64,000 nucleotides of DNA, taken from DASVXQ01 sp046727955 (lineage in GTDB: Bacteria; Actinomycetota; CALGFH01). The position numbers and the translations under genes are program-made. The notes below the pieces were generated by a model, which was not told the origin of the DNA, made no database searches, and was given only the letters and a program-made list of their open reading frames with translations. Shown here in pieces: positions 62,516-64,000 of the stretch (positions within the stretch are counted from its first letter, which is position 1; each line of letters opens with the position of its first letter). The DNA lies in the NCBI GenBank assembly GCA_046727955.1, contig JBKPDO010000166.1, forward strand, positions 5,447 through 69,446. The letters are read 5' to 3'.

Positions 62516-63025
62516 CTATGGCGTCGTCTGACAGATCTCCTCCCACCTATAAACGGTATCTCGGCCTGCGATGGTCTGCAGGAGGATCACGCCGGGGCGG
62601 GCGGCGTGGAAGCGGTAGGCGGCGCCGACGGGCAGGAGGGTCATATGGCCGCGGCGGGCGACGACCTCGCCCATGCGCGGGCCGGCGGGCTCGCCCTCCA
62701 GCGCGACCGAGCCCCCGACCTCAGGGTCGGGCTGCTGGCCGTCGCCGAGCTTGGCCAGCTCGACCGTGACCTCGCCGTCCATCACCAGCGCGAACTCGTC
62801 GTGCGAGCAGGTGCGCCACGGCGAGGTTCCCTCCGCGCGGATCGCCTCGAGGACGTACTGGCGGTTCTTGCCGACGGCTACCTTCTCGTAGGGCTGGGAG
62901 CGAGAGGCCGCGTCGAAGATGTTCGAGAAGGCGTAGTGCCTGGGGTCGTCGTCGATGATCTCGACGTGGCCCTTCTCGTAGTGGTCCAGGGACCCGAACC
63001 TGGTCGTGAAGCGAGACAAGCGCAA
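62516..63025 (-). CDS. hydroquinone 1,2-dioxygenase small subunit (HapC/PnpC-type)
   Basis: A 169-residue cupin-fold subunit of about 18-19 kDa, the size of HapC/PnpC. Marks: GHVEIIDDDPRHYAFSNIFDAASRSQPYEKVAVGKN, CSHDEFALVMDGEVTVEL, ARRGHMTLLPVGAAYRFHA. It forms an alpha2-beta2 complex with the large subunit in known enzymes and is not itself the iron site. The start is TTG at 63025 or 63019; no ATG or GTG fits in frame. It diverges from and overlaps the IclR gene on the other strand. Confidence 0.82.
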   Translation of the reverse strand: MRLSRFTTRFGSLDHYEKGHVEIIDDDPRHYAFSNIFDAASRSQPYEKVAVGKNRQYVLEAIRAEGTSPWRTCSHDEFALVMDGEVTVELAKLGDGQQPDPEVGGSVALEGEPAGPRMGEVVARRGHMTLLPVGAAYRFHAARPGVILLQTIAGRDTVYRWEEICQTTP

Positions 63026-63776
63026 TCACTCCCTCAGTCGCTCGGTCGCGGTCTGGCCGTTCTACAGCTATTCTCGCGCGAGCGCCCGGCGCTGACCATC
63101 AGCGAGGCGGCGGCGCTCACGGGACTGACGCGGGCGACCGCCCGCCGGATCCTGTTCACGCTCGAGCAGCTCGGTTATGTGCGCGCGGAGGGCCGACGCT
63201 TCGCGCCGACGCCGCGGGTGCTCGCCATCGGCTACGCGTACGTATCGTCGATGGACGTGTGGCAGGCCGCGCACCCCTTCCTGGCCGAACTGGCCGATCT
63301 GACCCAGGAGTCGTGCTCCGCCGCCACCCTGGACGGCACCGACGTGGTGTACGTCGCCCGGGTGGCCAGCCGGCGGGTCATGGCGGTCAACCTCAGCGTC
63401 GGCGCGCGGGTCCCCGCCTACCCGACCTCGATGGGCCGGGTGCTGCTCACCGGCCTCGGGCCGGAGATGCTCGACCGCTATTTCGCCTCCGTCCAAGCTG
63501 GCGGCGCTCACCCCGCGCACCGTTACGGACGAGGCCAAGCTGCGGGAGATCGTCGCGCAGGTGCGGGAGCAGGGCTGGTCGGTGGTCGATCAGAAGCTGG
63601 AGGACGGCCTCTGCTCGATCGCCGCGCCGGTCTACGACCGCGACGGCGACGTTTTCGCCGCCCTCACCATCTGCGGCCACGCTGGCCGCGTCACCGCTCC
63701 CCAGCTCAGCGACGAGTTCCTCCCCCACCTTCTCGCCGCCGCCAAGCAGATCACCCACCGGGTGGAGCGCCGCTGA
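62981..63776 (+). pseudogene. IclR family regulator, frameshifted at about 63493
   Basis: The first part (QSLGRGLAVLQLFSRERPALTISEAAALTGLTRATARRIL, LEQLGYVRAEGRRFAPTPRVLAIGYAYVSS) is an IclR winged helix, then the ligand domain (ESCSAATLDGTDVVYVARV, PTSMGRVLLTGLGPEMLDRYFASV). At 63493 a one-base shift is needed to continue with KLAALTPRTVTDEAKLREIVAQ to the stop at 63776, ending FLPHLLAAAKQITHRVERR. The only in-frame start is GTG 62981, inside the opposite small-subunit gene. It should control the hydroquinone operon if expressed. The shift may be real or a sequencing indel. Confidence 0.75.
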
Positions 63777-64000
63777 CCGCTGCGGCCTCAGCTCGCCGCG
63801 TCCCAGGTCGCCCGATCTCCCCGTCGCGACGGTCGGGGGACGTGCCGACGGAAGCTCGCAGCCACAGCGACGCCTGGGTCGGCTGCATGGTCTGCTCGAC
63901 CACCCTCAGCAGCTCGCCGGTCAGGGTGTCCAGGTCGAGCTGCTGGCGCAGCCGCGCGCTGAACGCCTGAATCGTCTGGGCGGCGTCGTAGCGGCGCCGG
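63751..64000 (-). CDS. C-terminal fragment of an actinobacterial membrane/signalling protein
   Basis: The minus-strand frame is open from the window edge to a stop at 63751. It reads YDAAQTIQAFSARLRQQLDLDTLTGELLRVVEQTMQPTQASLWLR, then a disordered end. This segment, with RRRYDA before it, recalls the cytoplasmic end of multi-TM actinobacterial proteins related to sensor kinases. Identification is from memory of the pattern; the N-terminal part is beyond the window. Its tail overlaps the end of the convergent IclR gene by 26 bases. Confidence 0.55.
   Translation of the reverse strand, partial: RRRYDAAQTIQAFSARLRQQLDLDTLTGELLRVVEQTMQPTQASLWLRASVGTSPDRRDGEIGRPGTRRAEAAAVSGAPPGG

Overview
This is a GC-rich (roughly 70%) chromosomal window from an actinomycete-type bacterium. 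Several family assignments point to Actinomycetota: an XRE regulator paired with a DUF397 protein, a DUF1707-FHA protein, the phosphatase / DUF3090 / SCO1664 gene trio, a DUF3263 gene paired with a LytR_C gene, two F420-type luciferase-like oxidoreductases, an AfsR/SARP-like regulator, and a glucosyl-3-phosphoglycerate synthase. I see no rRNA, tRNA, prophage, integrase or CRISPR array. The species cannot be fixed from the sequence alone.

Layout. 1-9 kb holds an alpha/beta hydrolase (running off the left edge), a Doc-type toxin-antitoxin pair, a broken VapBC-like pair, an LLM oxidoreductase, a lone receiver protein, the XRE/DUF397 pair, an aldo/keto reductase operon with an FHA protein, and the phosphatase-DUF3090-SCO1664 operon. 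9-16 kb holds a peptide-binding lipoprotein, an ABC exporter fragment, an S9 peptidase, methionine aminopeptidase, and a CopC-like membrane protein followed by a decayed CopD-like gene. 16-25.5 kb is a regulatory island: two giant paralogous ATPase/TPR regulators with degenerate nucleotide-cyclase domains flank a TetR gene, a headless TetR copy and a 40-residue membrane protein; similar operator-like sites occur in front of several of these genes. 25-38 kb holds an LPxTG-like protein, a soluble histidine kinase, a drug-type ABC exporter, gamma-glutamyltransferase, an ABC-F protein, ClpP, a HAD phosphatase, a LarE/NIL pair and groEL with a CIRCE operator.

38-49 kb holds a Phd/RelE pair whose toxin is frameshifted, threonine synthase behind a SAM riboswitch, a compatible-solute operon (gpgS, HAD phosphatase, GT20 trehalose-phosphate synthase), a LytR_C/DUF3263 pair, an NlpC/P60 hydrolase behind a long structured leader, glutamate dehydrogenase and an M48 protease. 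49-53 kb is a reductive pyrimidine/hydantoin catabolic set (F420-type oxidoreductase, beta-ureidopropionase-like nitrilase, dihydropyrimidinase). 53-58.9 kb holds a NUDIX enzyme, a 14-TM efflux pump, a flippase-like membrane protein, a DUF4389 protein and a PIG-L deacetylase. 58.9-63.8 kb is a hydroquinone ring-cleavage operon (small and large hydroquinone dioxygenase subunits, semialdehyde dehydrogenase, MoxR ATPase) facing a frameshifted IclR regulator. The right edge cuts a gene resembling the C-terminus of an actinobacterial membrane signalling protein.

The intergenic DNA is unusually rich in repeats. One family has 16-bp terminal inverted repeats and a variable number of internal units (20.2 and 38.1 kb). 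Another is a short G-run/C-run hairpin with at least seven copies. Several minisatellites also occur. Many genes nearby are truncated or frameshifted (VapC, ABC exporter, CopD, TetR, the second giant regulator, RelE, IclR), so this looks like a region under active rearrangement and decay, or an assembly with some indel errors.
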